A stretch of 40,354 bases of DNA, taken from assembly GCA_014874185.1 (NCBI GenBank), contig JACWAF010000022.1, positions 1-40,354 of the forward strand, read 5' to 3'. The stretch comes from Nitrospirota bacterium. Lineage in GTDB: Bacteria; Nitrospirota; Thermodesulfovibrionia; Thermodesulfovibrionales; JdFR-88. Shown piece by piece: positions 39,069 through 40,354 of the stretch; the stretch's first letter is position 1, and every line of letters begins with the position of its first letter. The notes beneath the pieces were generated by a model. The model made no database searches. It was not told where the DNA came from and saw nothing but the letters and a program-made list of their open reading frames with translations. The translations under genes and the position numbers were made by a program.

Positions 39069-40156
39069 ATAAGCTCCTTGTTCTTTTCACCCGGCCTGTT
39101 TGACCATAGGAGGCGCTCCAGCTCTTCGGCCCGGTGCCTGGCGGTATGCTCCGAGAGCGCCCGTTCCCTGGCCCTCCGCCCGATCCTGGCAAGCTCCTCC
39201 CGCGATCTCAAAAGTGCATTTACCGAATCCCCCGTATCTTCGGCCAGCAGTATCTCAGTTCCCGGTTCGAAAAATTTATCCAGCCCCTCCCAGTTATCGC
39301 TCAGAACAGGCACGCCGCATGCCGCGGCCTCGAAGAGCCTTCCCGACGGGCAATAGCCCATGCCGGCCATAGGCCCGCGTGTGATGTTCAGCGTAATGAG
39401 GGAGGATGAATAGAACTGCGGGTGCCTGGGCGGAGGGACGTGCCTTATATAGTAGATATTTTCCGTCCAGGGGAAATCCGGCGGGTACAGCGAGCCGCCG
39501 ATGAGGAACCGCCTGTCCGGCAGACGACGCGAGGTTTCGATGAACAACGAGTTCAGTTTTCCCTGCCTGTCTTCCGAATATGTGCCCAGATATGACATAT
39601 CGGCGCGGTAAAAGGAAGAGACGCTTACTGGTTTATGGGTCTCCGGGTCTACGCTGCCGTAAAGCGGAAAGGCGTTCTTCGCGCCAAGTCCTGCCGTCAG
39701 CCCCTTCAACGATTCTCCGCCCGTGTAACTAAGGACAAGGTCAAAGTCCCCAAGCCCGTATTCAGGGATATAGGACACATCTTCACCCCTTGAAAGCCTG
39801 TCCAGTGTAACGGGGGTGTCCAGGTCGTGGAAGACCTTAAGCTTCGCCCGGGAGGCAAGGACCATCTCGCAGGCGGCCCGCCCGTCCGGGCAGTAAGAGG
39901 TGATCATCGCCACGTCGGCATCGGAGAGATGTTCTCTTGCGAAAGGGAGCACCGACTGCCAATCGGGATAGAGGCACAGTCTGAGCCCGTTCATCCCGGC
40001 ATAGTCTCTGTGCTCCGCATAGTAATAAACGTCCCGTTCGAAGAAGACTATCCCGTGTCCGCGCGCGGCGAGCGCCCTGCAAAGGCCGCGCCATATCGTG
40101 GCATGACCGTTTCCCCATGAAGAGCTTATTGTGAGGCCGAATATGACGAATTTCAT
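39056..40156 (-). CDS. CgeB-like glycosyltransferase
   Basis: A 366-residue GT-B protein of the CgeB / glycosyl-transferase-1-like family: start KFVIFGLTISSSWGNGHATIWRG (in part), DYAGMNGLRLCLYPDW, AKLKVFHDLDTPVTL, the YIPEYGLGDFDLVLSYTGG block, YLGTYSEDRQ, and the C-terminal FEAAACGVPVLSDNWEGLD... (donor site) and ELARIGRRARERAL ending the domain. CgeB was first named from Bacillus spore-coat maturation, but members are widespread in glycan loci. First gene of the cluster; no strong ribosome-binding site (AGCGG). Overlaps the next gene by 13 bases. Confidence 0.9.
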   Translation of the reverse strand: MKFVIFGLTISSSWGNGHATIWRGLCRALAARGHGIVFFERDVYYYAEHRDYAGMNGLRLCLYPDWQSVLPFAREHLSDADVAMITSYCPDGRAACEMVLASRAKLKVFHDLDTPVTLDRLSRGEDVSYIPEYGLGDFDLVLSYTGGESLKGLTAGLGAKNAFPLYGSVDPETHKPVSVSSFYRADMSYLGTYSEDRQGKLNSLFIETSRRLPDRRFLIGGSLYPPDFPWTENIYYIRHVPPPRHPQFYSSSLITLNITRGPMAGMGYCPSGRLFEAAACGVPVLSDNWEGLDKFFEPGTEILLAEDTGDSVNALLRSREELARIGRRARERALSEHTARHRAEELERLLWSNRPGEKNKELICGG

Positions 40157-40354
40157 CCGCTTTTGCCCCAGGCGATTGGATTCAGACCCGCATTGGACAG
40201 GAGATTATTTGGACCGGACCCTTCAGGGTACATACCTTTTTTCTTTTTACATCTTATCTCATTTTGGGGCGGACGTGAAGTGGGCCGGAAAGAACTAGAG
40301 AAGAGATTCAAAGCTTTTTCCTAAATGGATTTCTTTTTCGAGGGGGGGTTGTGG
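40157..40354. other. Upstream region of the glycan operon
   Basis: No gene is seen. It holds an ACCCT-TC-AGGGT dyad (40218-40229), a copy of the GTCCAAATAATCT unit (minus strand, about 40202-40214) that recalls the repeat ends at 9-21, and a weak possible minus-strand promoter (TTCACG, 17 bp, TAAGAT) about 100 bp before ATG 40156. The promoter call is tentative. Confidence 0.3.

Noticed and set aside
1-40354. CRISPR array
   Set aside because: No regularly spaced direct repeats with unique spacers were seen; the repeats present are few, unequally spaced and palindromic.

Overview
The window looks like a GC-rich chromosomal segment of a free-living Gram-negative bacterium. The signs are several lipoproteins, a periplasmic N-acetylmuramoyl-L-alanine amidase, a two-subunit glycyl-tRNA synthetase (GlyQ/GlyS), a sigma-54 (NtrC-type) two-component system and many PAS/REC signalling proteins. 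The mix is most like deltaproteobacterial (Desulfobacterota-type) or Nitrospirota lineages. That placement is inferred from gene content only; no rRNA is present.

Layout. 1-470: a MITE-like nested inverted repeat and one copy of a dispersed repeat. 471-5432 (minus): an operon of a REC-domain response regulator, valS, a small membrane-anchored protein of unknown function, and nadC. 5452-6222 (minus): fmdB and an overlapping AT-richer orphan ORF. 6223-6682: repeats, then the glyQ promoter. 6683-9621 (plus): glyQ-glyS, followed by tRNA-Asn(GTT). 9760-13150: an accessory region next to the tRNA, with an ST7-like TPR protein, a DUF4143-type AAA ATPase, a helicase-tail-like small protein and a frameshifted HTH gene of a recombinase-associated family. 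13162-14216 (minus): arsR, a 38-residue Cys-rich mini-protein and a four-helix membrane protein. 14490-15416 (minus): cysK.

15637-22960 (plus): a large cytoplasmic multi-PAS histidine kinase and its NtrC-type regulator. They are followed by a canonical -24/-12 promoter, with a dyad about 120 bp upstream, in front of a four-gene operon (single-domain REC protein, helical protein, Cys-rich protein, small basic protein). Then comes a PA2779 / PA2778-like C39 peptidase / TPR-lipoprotein trio. The simplest reading is that the kinase and regulator control the adjacent sigma-54 operon.

22987-32360 (minus): a tightly packed run of macro-domain protein, NifU-like protein, AMIN-amidase, N-acyl-D-amino-acid deacylase, class-I glutamine amidotransferase-like hydrolase, AI-2E-type permease, eRF1-like Zn-ribbon protein, oligopeptide-binding lipoprotein, and a membrane-anchored TPR protein ending in a degenerate half-kinase. 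32677-40156 (minus): a second run encoding a CgeB-like glycosyltransferase, nucleotidyltransferase, methyltransferase, a glycosidase that appears circularly permuted, a GT4 glycosyltransferase, a GNAT protein, archease and RtcB RNA ligase, closed by a clear intrinsic terminator.

Most notable observations: the self-contained sigma-54 module; the TPR/half-pseudokinase; the permuted glycosidase inside a compact glycan or glycoconjugate locus; the Cys-rich mini-gene missed by length cut-offs; several genes whose best promoter puts the transcription start at or within a few bases of the start codon (possible leaderless mRNAs); and a family of short dispersed repeats.
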